From positions 24,473,855 to 24,537,854 of the forward strand of contig OY365806.1 in NCBI GenBank assembly GCA_959347315.1: a stretch of 64,000 nt of DNA, written 5' to 3'. How positions within the stretch are numbered: position 1 is the first letter of the stretch; each line of letters opens with the position of its first letter. The notes under the pieces were generated by a model, which saw nothing but the letters and a program-made list of their open reading frames with translations, was not told the DNA's origin and did no database searches. The translations under genes were made by a program, and so were the position numbers. The DNA comes from Bimastos eiseni (Eukaryota > Annelida > Clitellata > Crassiclitellata > Lumbricidae). This document shows positions 35,451 to 47,087 of this stretch, piece by piece.

Positions 35451-35604
35451 GAAACCTGCGTTTTCAATCCGAATTGTTTAATGCGTGGTCCGAGCATGAC
35501 TGCACACCATTTTATACTAACAAAATCAATGCGTTAGGCATATATGACATTCTTGTTCACATGTTTCTACGATCAAAAGACATTTTGATTAGTCAAACTT
35601 GCCA

Positions 35605-35674
35605 AGAAGAAGAAGGAGAAGGAGAAGAAGAAGAAGAAGAAGGAGGAGAAGAAGAAGGAGAAGAAGAAGGAGAG
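35605..35674. repeat. (GAA)/(GGA) microsatellite
   Basis: GAAGAAGGAGAAGGAGAAGA-type sequence on the plus strand. The poly-Glu reading frame over it has no coding support. Confidence 0.93.
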
Positions 35675-36029
35675 CGGTATCATAAGCCTGTACCGTCGCA
35701 GCCATGAGCATGAAGTGTTAGTTACTTCATTTTCTAAACCTCCGCATATGAATGCGAATGGACAATCGTCTCCCTAGCCGATCCACCTACCCCACCGACC
35801 GTGTGCGGTCGGTGTAGGCCTATCGTTATAACAGAATCAGCTAGGAGGGGCAGGTGGGGTAGAAAGCTCTAATAAAATGTATGTCGATGCGGGGATTTGG
35901 AATTCAACCTCTCGAATGGCACTCTAACTATCGAATAAAGGAACGCGAATAATGTAGCCTGCATAGCTATCTTTGTTACATTTACGCATGTCATCATAGC
36001 GCACTGTACTTAGACTCTGGATCGATCTC

Positions 36030-37471
36030 TGTGCTCCAGTCATCCATCAATTATTGCCGCTCACCAACCATCACCTGCATCAAGCGCGATCATCTCCTGC
36101 AGGTTTTCAATCCGAAATTTAAAGTCCCTCGTCTTCAACAATTAATACCCCGGATCACGCTGTCGTCCTCTATCCAATCTATCTCGTTGTTAAAGGCAAC
36201 ACACCGTACAGTAGCAGTTCATTGTCCGTTCTGTACCAGATGTTCTCGAAACAGCGCTTGGTTCTTCATCTGGTCACTTTGGATAACCTCTCTGATACTA
36301 TCCAATTCCTTTTGGTCGGTTTGTCAGTCTCTCGAATGACTCCCACCATTCTCATCTGGACGCAAACCACTCTGTGGTCCTTGGCTCGCCCAGGTTCTTT
36401 TGGGCGCCCATGCTTCAGTTCTGCGTCCTGTGCCACATCTTATCTATGCGGCATATCTATTGCTACTTGCTGGCATCTCAGAGACTCTTGCGGCTGATGT
36501 GCAGGTTTACTCCACTCCCTAGCCAGATGAGCCTCACTGCGATTCCTCTTTCCCCTTGTATGACCTCTAATCCCCTTGTATGACCTCTCATCGGCTACTA
36601 ATAGACCCTTCTAGAATACAGTTTATTTTGGCAGGTTGGCCGTCGGCAAATTGAGGATATTGGTCTGCTCCAGCGTGCTTCAATCTTCTCTGAGGTACCC
36701 GGTAACGTTTTCTCTCGCGGTCCATGACCTAGGTATTATCCATGACCAGGAGCCTAGTCTCTCCCAACATGTTAACCTAATCGCTCTGATCTGTTCCTAG
36801 CAACTTCATCAGCTTCGAGTGGTTTTCCGCGCTCTTTTTCCATCTCTCATGATGCGGTTGTGGTCCTTGTCCACGCCTTCGTCACTAGTCGAATTGACAA
36901 CTGTTGCTCGTTACTTGTCATCAGCCTCACCTTGGACTGCTGGTGTGACTTGTTCGGGCCCTGCGCTCTGCTGCTCGGCCCATCGGACTGTTTCTTAACT
37001 TTACCTTTGTCTCTGTATACATGCGCATTGCGCAATTGGCTGTTTTGGCTGCCCGTGGCCCAACAGATCTCTTACCGCATTGGGCATTGCCGCATTGCCG
37101 ATATATTCTCCTCTGCACTCTCGATTGTGTTCTCTCTTACCTGCGTAATCTCTGTCGCCCAGTATCCAAAGTTGCAGCGCGTCTTGTGCTTCGCTCTGCG
37201 ATGCGGGGTGATCTATCTTTTAGTTCCATGTGCTCGCTATAGACCTAACAGGCAAGCCGAGCTTTCTAGTTCGAAGTCCTACGCATCTGGAATGATCTTT
37301 TACTGGAGCTGCGTTTATGAATAAGGTTCAACCCATCTGGGTTGTATAAGTGTCTTCAATCTGTTTTCTGTAGTTGTGGCAGAGCTGGGAACGCTCCTGA
37401 GTAGGTTTCTTGAAGGTGTGTCACATAATTCCTAGAATAAATGAATGAGTAAATGAATGAATGAATGAACT
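36030..37471 (+). mobile_element. Degenerate CR1-like non-LTR retrotransposon between the two glycosyltransferase copies
   Basis: Frame-broken remains of the same kind of reverse transcriptase. Seen in order: GSFG.P.. (PQGSVLGP block, ~36390), HIYCYLLA (remnant of the YADD box, ~36455), a DLGIIHDQEPSLSQHVN block (~36730), [14 protein letters not shown] (~36860), NWLFWLPVAQQISYRIG (~37033) and a degraded ALR tail. The (AATG)n tail lies at 37440-37470. Stops and frameshifts throughout. Confidence 0.75.
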
Positions 37472-37630
37472 ATGCAACGGTTGAGAATAGTTCAGGGTGC
37501 AATTTAAGACAGTCGATTCATTTAATTTGTCTTGAGTTAACTACGATACGTCAATTTTGCTGCGGCTGTTTTATGATTCTTCTACTCGTCGTTGAATAAT
37601 TCGAATAAAGAAGAGTTATATCTAACTGCG

Positions 37631-37667
37631 GGTTTACTTTGTGAAAGAGTTCAGTGTTCGTCACCAT
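37631..37667. repeat. Direct repeat, copy 1 (copy 2 at 38288-38324)
   Basis: GGTTTACTTTGTGAAAGAGT, then TC(A/G)GTGTTCGTCACCAT, occurs twice 657 bp apart in the same orientation with one difference. The two bracket the minisatellite at 37905-38265, so the whole may be one repeat unit. Confidence 0.85.
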
Positions 37668-37904
37668 CGTCAGCAGTTTAGTTTAGTGACAAAAAGCCTG
37701 GCTCTACCTGGCGGACATCAACACTGATTCGAGATGATCGGCCGTGCTCGGCCTGCTGAGAGTGCCAGAGTATAAAGTAGGAAGGCAGATTTTCCCTGAG
37801 CGTTGGTCGAATCCTGCAACTGCCGAACCAACGTTCGGTGCCGACCCTAGAGTGGATTAGCAGCAGATTATGCAACACAACATAAGCAAAGAATTAGTTG
37901 CATG

Positions 37905-38265
37905 ATTGCATCGATCCAAATTCCATTTATGCAAAGCATTATTTTCATCAATAGAACTTCTATCTAAGCAAAGAATTATTTTTCATCAATGCAATTTAAG
38001 CATTAATAAGCAAAGAACTATTTTATAAATCAAACTTCGATTATAGCAAAAATTATTTTCATTAATCCAAATCCAGCTTCTTATTTAGTCTAAGCAAAGA
38101 ATTATTTCCTTAAAAATAATTTCAATTTGAGCAGATCCCAATACATGGGCCTACAGCAGTTCATTAACACGAACAATTATACTTTGCTTATATAGAACAT
38201 GGTTTTATTAAATATTATGCTTAAACAGAAGTTGGATTGATTAAAATAGTTATTTTGACTATCAC
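37905..38265. repeat. Minisatellite related to 25820-26075, inverted
   Basis: Units of the type AAGCAAAGAATTATTTTCAT followed by CAATCCAAATCCAGCTTC are reverse-complement relatives of the array at 25820-26075. At 38218-38260 a unit appears in the opposite sense. Confidence 0.6.
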
Positions 38266-39048
38266 ACACAGAGTTAAGTTCAGTTCAGGTTTACTTTGTG
38301 AAAGAGTTCGGTGTTCGTCACCATGATTGATTAAAATAGTTATTTTAACTATTATGAAGTACCCCAGTGCGTTCAGTCACAACGTTGGAAGACATGATCT
38401 CCGAGAGGAAATTTATGCCATGGATGCGGTTAATGAATCATCTTAGTGAATGTCATTAGGGCCTATACGTAGAGACACGCACAAAGACAGATGCGAAAAG
38501 ACTTTGCCAAATACTCATAATGAAACGATAAGAAGGACACAGAGGAAAGGCATGGAGAGACTTCGATCTTCTGATCTGTCGAATAAATGGTCAGAGGCCT
38601 GCAGTTTTTCTGCTAGTGCCTTGCTTACAGAATCGACCTAAGTGCAAGACGTACTCATTAGGACTTTAATACGTATGTAGAATGTATGAGGTTCACTTGC
38701 ATTTTCCAATAAGAAGTTTTCAAAAGTTGATCAGCACAAGGTTAAGAAACCAACATAAATACAAAATAAGCTTGTATTTTCAAGAGAGGACACATAACGG
38801 GATTAAGGCATGTATAAGCTACAGCCGATGCTGTAAACTGATAAGAGACGACTTTGAGAAACGCCGGAATTTGGTCTGGGAAGCTTCTGAGTAGATAATT
38901 CTGAAATCACTAAAATGAAATTAAATGAATGACAGCGTTGTTGATCTGAAACAAATCAAATGATTGACTTCCTGATAAGCCATTCGATATACTTAATCGC
39001 CGGAATTATTTCAACTGATCGGACAATAATCTGTTTGTTTTTTGTATC

Positions 39049-39230
39049 GTGTCAATTGGCTAAAGCAGTCGGCCCGTAACGCTCAGTGTGCGCTGAGTGT
39101 GCTGGTTCGACCCGAGGAGTCACTGTGTAGGGACCTTGGGCAAGTCATTCGCACACAACTGCTCTGCAGTACAACTGCAGTTGCGTCATCGAGTCGTGTG
39201 TGTACTTATAAGCAAAAAAGTTGGAAGGGC
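39049..39230 (+). mobile_element. tRNA-derived SINE
   Basis: An A-box-like AATTGGCTAAAGCAGTCGG at 39054-39072 is followed by a B box GGTTCGACCCG at 39104-39114. Then comes a tRNA-unrelated body with CCTTGGGCAAGTCATTC and an A-rich end AAGCAAAAAAG. The head cannot fold into a full tRNA with paired acceptor arms, so it is a SINE rather than a tRNA gene. Confidence 0.55.
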
Positions 39231-39784
39231 AATATCAAATTTCAGTTGCAAAAAAGAGTGAATGTTTTATCGACAATTCTCCTTCAATAGCGCACGAACT
39301 TAAACGAATTGTATAGCATTCTATTGCCCTAATAGTAACATTTTGTTGGCAGCCTAGTAATGAAGATAAACCCAGTATCCTGCACTTTTCAGTCGTAAAG
39401 ATGACTAGAAAAATCATGATTGTAGCAAACGGATTCAACATCACAGTTCAATGTTTGTAGATAAATAGCCTGCCTAGTCACTCGAACTAATCAGAATACT
39501 TTTCTGAACTACCTTTCATGTAACGAGTGTATACCTACTTCGATGCCGATGACAGCGCTACTTATACACTCTCGTCGTCTACAACTGGACTACTCATCCG
39601 ATGCTTCGCTGTCTGAGCATTTACGAGCAAGATGACTGACGTTACAGGTCTACTTAAAGACTGCATATCTAAACAGCAGCAGTCCTTTTGGGGAGAGCAT
39701 AGGCGTTGGCAGGGCATGGTTAGCTCACTGACTTATTTCTAATGCAGACGCGCCGAGTAGTTTAAATTTACTATTACTATTACA

Positions 39785-40195
39785 GTGGTGGCTGTCAAAA
39801 TCTCTCGCATGATTTTTGCGATCATTGCACTTGAAGTAGGTGCGTTGCTCTTCTTGTTTCTGCGATCGAAGCACTCTGCACTGGAAGACAAGCAACAACT
39901 TCTCCGATATCTTAGAAGCAGAAAAGTAGGCCTTGTAACGGATAATCAACTCAACTGTTTAACTGTGTCCTCTACTATCGGTTTTGAGGATGGTGGGAAT
40001 CATCTGTACGCAGACGCAGACCTGGACGTAAAAGCCATCGAGAAAAGCAATAATTGTATCAAAACATTTCTGTAAAAGTATTCGGATTACTGCGAAAAGG
40101 CACTCGTACCAGGACCACAGTACCAAAAAACTATATCTTACTGAGCAATAATCGTCGAATTACATCAATCTGCCCCTGTATTTCACCATACCTAC
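39785..40195 (+). pseudogene. Degenerate exon 1 of the glycosyltransferase pseudogene
   Basis: A hydrophobic anchor (IFAIIALEVGALLFLFL) follows a short basic segment, as in the intact gene, but the aligned initiator is GTG. The end of the exon matches the parent: NNCIKTFL, then TAA at 40073-40075, then KYSDYCEKALVPGP in the same frame. TSICPCISPYL follows in another frame. The donor GTAAGT at 40196 is in phase 1 relative to that last frame, exactly as in the parent gene. Confidence 0.78.
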
Positions 40196-40258
40196 GTAAG
40201 TTTATTGAAGTTTATATTAAAAAAGAAATAGCCTAGAATTACATATCATAGGCCTATC

Positions 40259-41523
40259 CAGTGGCGTAGCGACGGGTGGGCGAGGGGGCGAACAGCCCCA
40301 GGCGGCACTTGTCCTAGGGGCGGCATTTTCGGTAAAAAAATAAATAACAAATTATTTCTGTAAAGTTGCATTCTACAAGATTCTAAACCCTCTCTAAACC
40401 TGGCACAATGCTTTTTAGGTTTTTCTTGACTTAAAACTAACATATAGGCCTACGATAGTACCATCGGAATGATCGAATGGTACCTAATGTTTATAGGCAT
40501 CAGAGCAGTCCTCAGGTAATTTGGCGCCCTAGGCAGTCATCTATATAAGAGCGCCCCACACCCGTTGCATAGGCAGTAAGATGTGAGAAAATATAGTGTC
40601 AGGCAAACACTGCACGGGGCACAGAAAAATGTTTTCTGTCAAAATATATAGACTATTCTCTCAAACGAAAATACATAGAGAAAGAGCGGGAGATTCAGTG
40701 AGGTGCTAAGAGATTGAATATCGTTGTAGGAACTGGACTTAGTCAAAAAATAGTTTTTAATAAAACATTTATAAATTTCTTTTTGTATCATCACGAAATT
40801 TTATTCCTGAAAACTTTACCCTATTCGGCGCCCCCAAAGTTTGGCGCTCTTGAAGTTCGGCGCCCTGGGCGTCTTCTTATGTTGCCTATGCCAGGAACCA
40901 GCCTAGACAGACATAGCGCAAAAGAGAATTTAGACATTATACCCATGTTGTTTAATATTTTACTGGGATTGAAAATATGAAACCGTACCGTATCCGTAAT
41001 CTGTATGATAAGTTACCAGTAACTAGTCAATTCTATTAACTATACTTACTATAGTCCCATCATGATTAAATGATATTATTTAGGACTGTCTTTTCAATAC
41101 GTAGAGAAAGAATAAAATATTTACTGTTCAATTTTTATTTTATGTGATCTTTATAATTTTCGATATAGTCTGCAAGACGTTTAGTAACTTTAGTGTGAGG
41201 CGTGCTTTTTTGTTTGCTTCATAAATGTTTTATTTTTTAATTAATACTATCTTATTTTCTTTTCTTATTTTTATATCAAATAATAACGCATTTTAACCAG
41301 TCAAACAGTTTTAATTTTGACAGTGCATGTAACTGTATAACGAATTTAATACTAAGTAGAATAATCATAATTTATATAACGAAAACACTCAAAACAACAT
41401 TTTTATACCTATCACATCTTGCATATCCCGGGACATGTACAAGAATAAAGTGATGGAAATAATAGACAGGGTCGGCATTTTGTGCCTTCGCCCCAGGGGG
41501 TACTTTGCCTCGCTACGCCACTG
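40259..41523. mobile_element. TIR element in pseudogene intron 1
   Basis: CAGTGGCGTAGCGA at 40259-40272 and its reverse complement at 41510-41523 bound 1265 bp of A+T-rich DNA without a transposase. G/C-rich subterminal blocks include GGGGCGGCATTTT at the left and the matching inverted GTCGGCATTTTGTGCC at the right. The 8-bp flanks do not match. GGCGCCCTAGGCA and GGCGCCCTGGGC blocks at about 40523 and 40859 may mark a second element inserted inside. Confidence 0.55.
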
Positions 41524-41777
41524 GCGCCACGCTCGATCGCGATTGCAATACGTTCATAGAGGATCGAACTACGGTTCTACTCCGGTTCTACTACGTTCTA
41601 CACGCTTCCACCACGCTCTACGAGCGTGATGGGAGCGTTGTGAGATCGGGGCCTAGTGTGACTGGAGTATAACATATTTCATTCAAATTTGGTCATTGTA
41701 TGCAGGTATAAATAAGGCTTGCCAGTAAAAATTTGATTTGTTATTCTGTACTTTGGCCGAAATATTAGCAAAAAACC

Positions 41778-41808
41778 TGAGGGGGTTACTTTTTAATGGC
41801 TCACCCTG
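41778..41808. mobile_element. Solo terminal repeat of a related Tc1/mariner element
   Basis: On the minus strand this reads CAGGGTGAGCCATTAAAAAG and then TAACCCCC. It is the same length and pattern as the ends of the intact element at 13531-14912 (CACGGTGATTCATTAAAAAA, then CGTACCCC). It is followed by TA at 41809-41810, as expected for a terminus. No transposase or opposite end was found nearby. Confidence 0.5.
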
Positions 41809-42149
41809 TACATTAATATCAGTTTATCAGCTCCAAAGCGCCCTTCGCCAAAACTCCACGTACATGTAGGCCTACCGCCTTATTTATATGTTAACTATCC
41901 AGCGTAGCCATGTTCTGCCGTTGTTTATTTTCGTCGCACGTAGTACATTGTGCGCGTTTTGGTCAGCAGGCATTCTCTGTGCATCTCCAAACAATGTGAG
42001 TTTACGTTGATTGATGTTGGTTGGATACCAAATTAATTATTGTCTCGTGTATGCCGTTTTTTCTTAATTGCCACAGGCATAATATAATCTTGAAAGCTCT
42101 GCGATCGTCCACAGCTTTTTTGTCTTTTCGTTGCTGCCACTTCCATTTA

Positions 42150-42720
42150 TTAGCCTTCCTATATTGAGTGATTAATTATTTTTTCTACTTTTTCGATAGC
42201 TTCTCCTTGCACGTACCAACATGTAAGGAAACGTAGTCTTTTCAAACCGTTGTTTTTTATTCTCTGAGTTGATCTTTAGGCCGAATTTTCTACTGACTAA
42301 TTCAATCTGTATCCTGTAGTTTTGGTAGAGCTTTTTGCACTTTTGAACTTACTTTTCGGCTTCCTCACTTTCTCGGCCACACACCTTTTCGGCTACTTCT
42401 CCATCATTGTCGACCACCCACCATCATCAATATCATGCTCCTCTAGAGGTGTCTAGCCATCACCCCTCGGGCTCTCCATTCGGATAGATTATTCATCAAA
42501 CCTGCATTTAATTTGATTCTTGCCTCGGTGTTGTTGAGTATGAGTGACATAACAGCTTCTAATACGAGTTTAAATCAGAATAGGGATAACATATAATTTT
42601 GTTGTATTCCCATTTTCGTGTGAAAGTATCCTGTGATCGTTTTATTTACTTTTATGGCACTTGATCTTCTCAGATGTTACACTAGGCCTGTACCTCTTGT
42701 GACAGTTTGATCAATTGCTC
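42150..42720 (-). mobile_element. LINE reverse-transcriptase relic in pseudogene intron 1
   Basis: Minus-strand pieces in several frames resemble the palm region: LVLEAVMSLILNNTEARIKL near 42560-42500, a degraded VADNDGE block near 42400 and RKFGLKINSENKK near 42280. Many stops; family not assignable. Confidence 0.45.
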
Positions 42721-43009
42721 GGGTGTATATGAATTTACATCGCTCTCCAATTTTCATCATGCTTTATTCTGCCGAAAAACAACAGCAACAACAACAGCAA
42801 CCAAAAAAATTACTACTACTTCCCTTACTACTTCTGCAACAACAACAATAATAATAAAAATAATAATAAAAATAACAATAAAAATAATAGTAATAAAAAT
42901 AATCATAACAGTAATAATTTTCGTCTGGTATCTTACTGACAAACCGCAATATTACTACAAGTACGGTATGAATGATTGATGAAAGGTTATTACAAGAGTC
43001 GAGTTTAGC

Positions 43010-43160
43010 TGTCGGCAGCAATGCAAGGCGTCCGTTGCGTTGTAAATCTAATTTGACCAACGCCACCTAGCAAAAGAAGGACTGTGAATCTAACGAGGAT
43101 ACGGGAATCGAACTCGGTTAATCACGACATTTTAAACGATTGGGTCCACGTAATATGCAG
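43010..43160 (-). mobile_element. SINE with GCTAGGTGGCGTTG core (minus strand)
   Basis: Reverse strand: B box GAGTTCGATTCCCGTATCC (plus-strand 43097-43115), then about 30 bases on the core GCTAGGTGGCGTTG (43058-43071). The order and spacing match the plus-strand copy at 48355-48485. Confidence 0.55.
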
Positions 43161-43300
43161 TGTAAGCGTAAGTGTAAAGGTCACTAAGAGCAACACAAAA
43201 CTCTTTTAAACAAGCAAGATCAAGATGATTAGCACAGTTGGCATATAAGCAATCACATGAGAGTGATTTTGAAGGCTGCAAGCACGTTCGTACATCCTCT

Positions 43301-43320
43301 CAATTGTACATGTACAATTG
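43301..43320. repeat. 20-bp perfect palindrome
   Basis: CAATTGTACATGTACAATTG, followed by the further partly palindromic TACGTGCATGTACGTA. Lies in pseudogene intron 1. Confidence 0.9.
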
Positions 43321-43603
43321 TACGTGCATGTACGTAGGCCTATATATATATATATATTCATATAGTCAGTCAGACTTTAGGACAGTCCATGCCTCTAAGT
43401 CCTTCTTGGTTCTCTTACTTTTGGCAATATTTCTCGCTATGAATAAGGTCAAAGTTACCCTATTGGCTCTGTTTTATGCACTGTAGAAGAAGTGCCATCA
43501 TAGTCTTAGGCTTATGGCGCTGAACGATAATCCTGTGTATTTGTATATTATCGGAAATTGATCGCCACTTTGAATTGGTCAAACTGTAAGGGTTAACTTA
43601 GTC

Positions 43604-43660
43604 CAGAGGTGAGCAAACTACGGCTCGTTATACCTTCTGCCAGCTGGATTAATATTTTTG
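43604..43660. mobile_element. Possible left end of a hAT-like element
   Basis: CAGAGGTGAGCAAACTACGG resembles the common hAT terminus type CAGGGGTGGGCAAACT. No opposite end or 8-bp duplication was located. Confidence 0.3.
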
Positions 43661-44934
43661 AAACATTTCCACAATTGTTTGTAAAATTCTTGAAAATGCA
43701 TAATCCTAGTGCAGAAATTTCAAACTGTTATAATAGGCCTAATATCAATGAATTATGAATCATAATATGAAGAAATATTAATAGTATCACAGCAAATTTT
43801 ACAATAATTACGCTGTGGATTTCCAAAGTTGGAATGAATTTTCTAACAAGCACACCATGCCTTGTTCACTTCCTGAAAATTTAGTAGGGTGTATATTGAC
43901 AAAAATTAATGTACTGTCTGCTGTACAATTTTAAAGTTTGAATAGTTTTTTGTTTAAAAAGCTTTTAAGGCTTCATATAGATGTTATTTTATGTCTTTCT
44001 CCCATCGCTCAGGTTTGGTAAACGGTTTTGTCTGTCGGGCCCTGTCTGTAGTCCTAATTCCCCGTGTTGTCCTTTTTTCCTAATTAGTCACATCACACAC
44101 ATTGATAGACGTCATGAAATATGTTGACGATACTGAGCCACACAATTTCGCTCTGTCTCTCACAGGTTCTTCTGGCATACATGTACACTGATCCTTGACT
44201 CTGCTTGTCACTATATAGTGGGTTCTGCTAGAACAATCTTTCAATAAACCTGTACAAAATTGTCTATGATATAGAGTTTATAGACGTCAGAAAATATAAT
44301 CTAGGAAAAGCCGGTATATCCAGTCTTTCTCCTTGTATTCGTTTGTCTATCATGCAGAAATCAGAATTTTTTGATTAGATACTATATATATATATATATA
44401 TATATATAAGAAAATATAAGAAAACGTTTAGAATGGCGCCTCCGCTTAGATCATTCACCCTTCTCACTGTGCAAGGCCATTCTTGACAATGGCTTATATT
44501 GTTTAGACTTCAGACATTCTGTTACAGGTAAAACAGTGATTTGTGGTCTTGATGGTACATGTAATTATTATCGATTAGTAATGGAGATAACACTTTTTAG
44601 TGACTTTACAGAACGTGAAAGCTCTACTCGAAGCCTTACACAAATGAAATGCCAGCCTTAGATTTCTGTTTGTGCTCAACAAATTTAAATGGAAATTCAG
44701 TCAGTTCTGCGATAGCCTCTATTGAAGAATCTTAAGAAACCTTTTACATTATTGCCTTTGCATCAGTTAAAGCGAGGCTGTGCCTCACATAGTGATCTTG
44801 AGATTTAATTGCGCAGAATTTGCGCTCACATAGTGAAGTCGAGAGAATCAAGTCGAGGGAATCAATTCATTCACATTATGGTTTGCTGAAGACATTGAGT
44901 AAAGGCTAACTGACGATGTGGTGCTTTGTTGCAG

Positions 44935-45170
44935 GAGGAAGGGTCTACGTGAAGTGGTTAAATTCGGTGGTCTACAAAACTGACGATAACCATCATCCGG
45001 AACTGTCTACCGGTGGTCACTGGAGACCGACGGGGTGCATTCCGCGACAAAGGATAGCTATCATTGTCCAATTTCGTGACAGACCATTCCATCTGAAGGC
45101 CTTCATACGGGTCATTCATCCATTTATGCAGAGACAGCTACACTACTACGCCATCTTCGTTATCGAACAG
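44935..45170 (+). pseudogene. Exon 2 of the glycosyltransferase pseudogene
   Basis: Acceptor TTGTTGCAG, donor GT at 45171, phases 1 and 0 as in the parent exon. It reads HHPELSTGGHWRPTGC, then [13 protein letters not shown] and HPFMQRQL, ending FVIEQ. One residue longer than the parent exon. The normally invariant Pro of PFRDR is Gln. Confidence 0.85.
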
Positions 45171-45498
45171 GTTTACCAGTTCTTTTCTGCATAATTGTGA
45201 GTTATCGGGCACCCAAATCATGTAGGTGGCCCCTATATTCATTTTAAAAATTAGTTTTATATGTACTGTAGGCATATAATAGGGCCCATTGAGCGAAAAC
45301 ATTAGCATGAAGCAGGCCTATGCATGTACATAAATACAACGAATAGAAAACGGAAAATAGGCGACCATCCATCGTCTAATATGATGACTTCAGTTGATGG
45401 TCGCTTGAAGTTGTAATAATTCTCTTTTAAGCAGACTGTATTGAGCAATGAAGAGTTGATCCAATTGTATCCTATGTCCTATAGTGTATTGTTGGTAG

Positions 45499-45686
45499 AC
45501 AGAGCCGTGGATATTTAACAAGGCAAGTCTGATGAACATTGGCTTCAAGGAGGCCCTTGCCAGAGACCAATTCGACTGCTTCATATTCCACGACGTTGAT
45601 ATGATACCAGAAGACGACCTGAACTTCTATGGATGTTATAAAACACCTCGTCATATCGGTGTCTACCTAGATCGACATAATTACAT
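45499..45686 (+). pseudogene. Exon 3 of the glycosyltransferase pseudogene
   Basis: Same 188-base length as the parent exon and an uninterrupted frame: [30 protein letters not shown] and FYGCYKTPRHIG. The DVD metal site and both cysteines persist. The donor is the weak GTCAGC where the parent has GTGAGA. Confidence 0.87.
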
Positions 45687-45764
45687 GTCAGCATTAGTTG
45701 CAGAACGTTTTGAAGTCCTAAAGATAAGATATTCTATATCGATAGAATAAGGTTCCGGGTTTGA

Positions 45765-46550
45765 TACAGGTTATCATTGACTGGTGTCAAGGATTTAGGT
45801 TGTCACTAATTTATCAGTCGCTAGCAATCAGTATCGGCTATAGTAATCAGTATTAACACTGGCGTTATGACCTGTTGTAATCATCGGCCTGGACAATATG
45901 CCCTTTTAACCCTTTAACGACCAGCTATATATGTTTCCCCATACATTTTAGTACACGCTGGTCGTTAAAGGGCTTAACAACCCACCTAACCAGCTCTATC
46001 TGCTTACCTAACTACTGCTAGGCAGTGCTGGCGATGGTGTTGTAGTCATCTGCCTTGGAAACACCATAATTTACTCTGAGTCAAAAATCTCATATTCTTG
46101 GATCAAACTATAGGGTGGTCAAACATGATCAAAACGTAACTATTTAACTTATAATTATTCTCAAATGTAAATAGTCAGACTCTGGTTAGAGTTACAGGTT
46201 ATTATTGACTGGTCTTCAGAATTTAGGTCATTATCGTTAATTTATCCGTTGCTATCAGTCGATATCGGCTGTAATCAGCATATCAGCGGCGTCATGACCT
46301 GTTTTAACTATCAACCTGGAAAATATATAAACCTACCCTTTCTAAACAATCCACTTAGCAGGCCCTGTCTGCTTATTTACCTATTGTTAATGATGGCATT
46401 TTAAGCCTTGGAACCACCTTAATTTGCTCTTCGCCTATATGTCCTGTTCTTAAATCAAACCAGGGCGTCAAACGTGATCAAAATGTAGCTATTAAATTTT
46501 AACTTCTATTCTGAAATGGATGTAATCAGACTCTGGTTAAAGTTACAATT
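45765..46550. repeat. Diverged tandem duplication (~390-bp unit) in pseudogene intron 3
   Basis: Two successive blocks (about 45765-46190 and 46195-46550) share, in order, TTATTGACTGGT, ATCGGCT.TAATCAG, ATGACCTGTT, CCTTGGAA.CACC, CAAA.GTGATCAAAA and CAGACTCTGGTTA.AGTTACA. The first carries the extra 64-bp hairpin MITE at 45910-45973. Confidence 0.8.
45910..45973. mobile_element. 64-bp hairpin MITE with TTAA target duplication
   Basis: CCCTTTAACGACCAGC and its reverse complement GCTGGTCGTTAAAGGG bound the piece, flanked by TTAA at 45906-45909 and 45974-45977. The paralogous repeat at about 46338-46355 lacks the insert. The termini resemble piggyBac-type ends (CCC.. next to TTAA). Confidence 0.7.
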
Positions 46551-46797
46551 TTTGTTAAAGGCCACTGAAAAGACAATAACCATCACTTCGCTAAGAATGT
46601 AGGCCTATTTGTGTCATTGAGGTACCGGACAGACAAATTATCCGTTATGCTTACAATAATTAGGTCTATGTTTCTCAACAACTTAAAATTTTATTGCGTT
46701 CTGGTGTTCACATCCATTAGAAACGAAAAACGAAAATTAACGGAGCAACATCTTGGCCGATTGTTATCGCATTAGAATTTTTTTATTGTGAATGCAG

Positions 46798-46925
46798 GAT
46801 TTGGTATACGTGTTTATTTGGAGGAGTCACGGCGTTCACGAGAAAACAGATGGAATCTGTGAAAGGGTTTTCCAACGAGTTTTACGGTTGGGGGGGGAGG
46901 AAGAGGACGACGACCTGTTGAACAG
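46798..46925 (+). pseudogene. Exon 4 of the glycosyltransferase pseudogene, frameshifted in the catalytic loop
   Basis: Acceptor AATGCAG. It begins IWYTCLFGGVTAF, with Leu at the donor-specificity position. At 46890-46897 the run of eight Gs is one short of what WGGE needs, so the frame breaks in the WGG motif. In the shifted frame the sequence reads EEEDDDLLNR, two acidic residues longer than the parent. Length is 128 versus 123 bases, i.e. +6 and -1. The donor GTCACC is weak. Confidence 0.82.
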
Positions 46926-47087
46926 GTCACCATCCAGCCATTCCGCTCTACCCGGTCGACTTCCTGGACACATTAACCTTTGCTTTCTACGTTAACTAGA
47001 ATGCACACTCATGCAAGCATAATTATAGCAGAACTTCGCTTGCTGATAAGTTGCAACTAAAATTAATGAGCATTATTGTGCTTCGGT

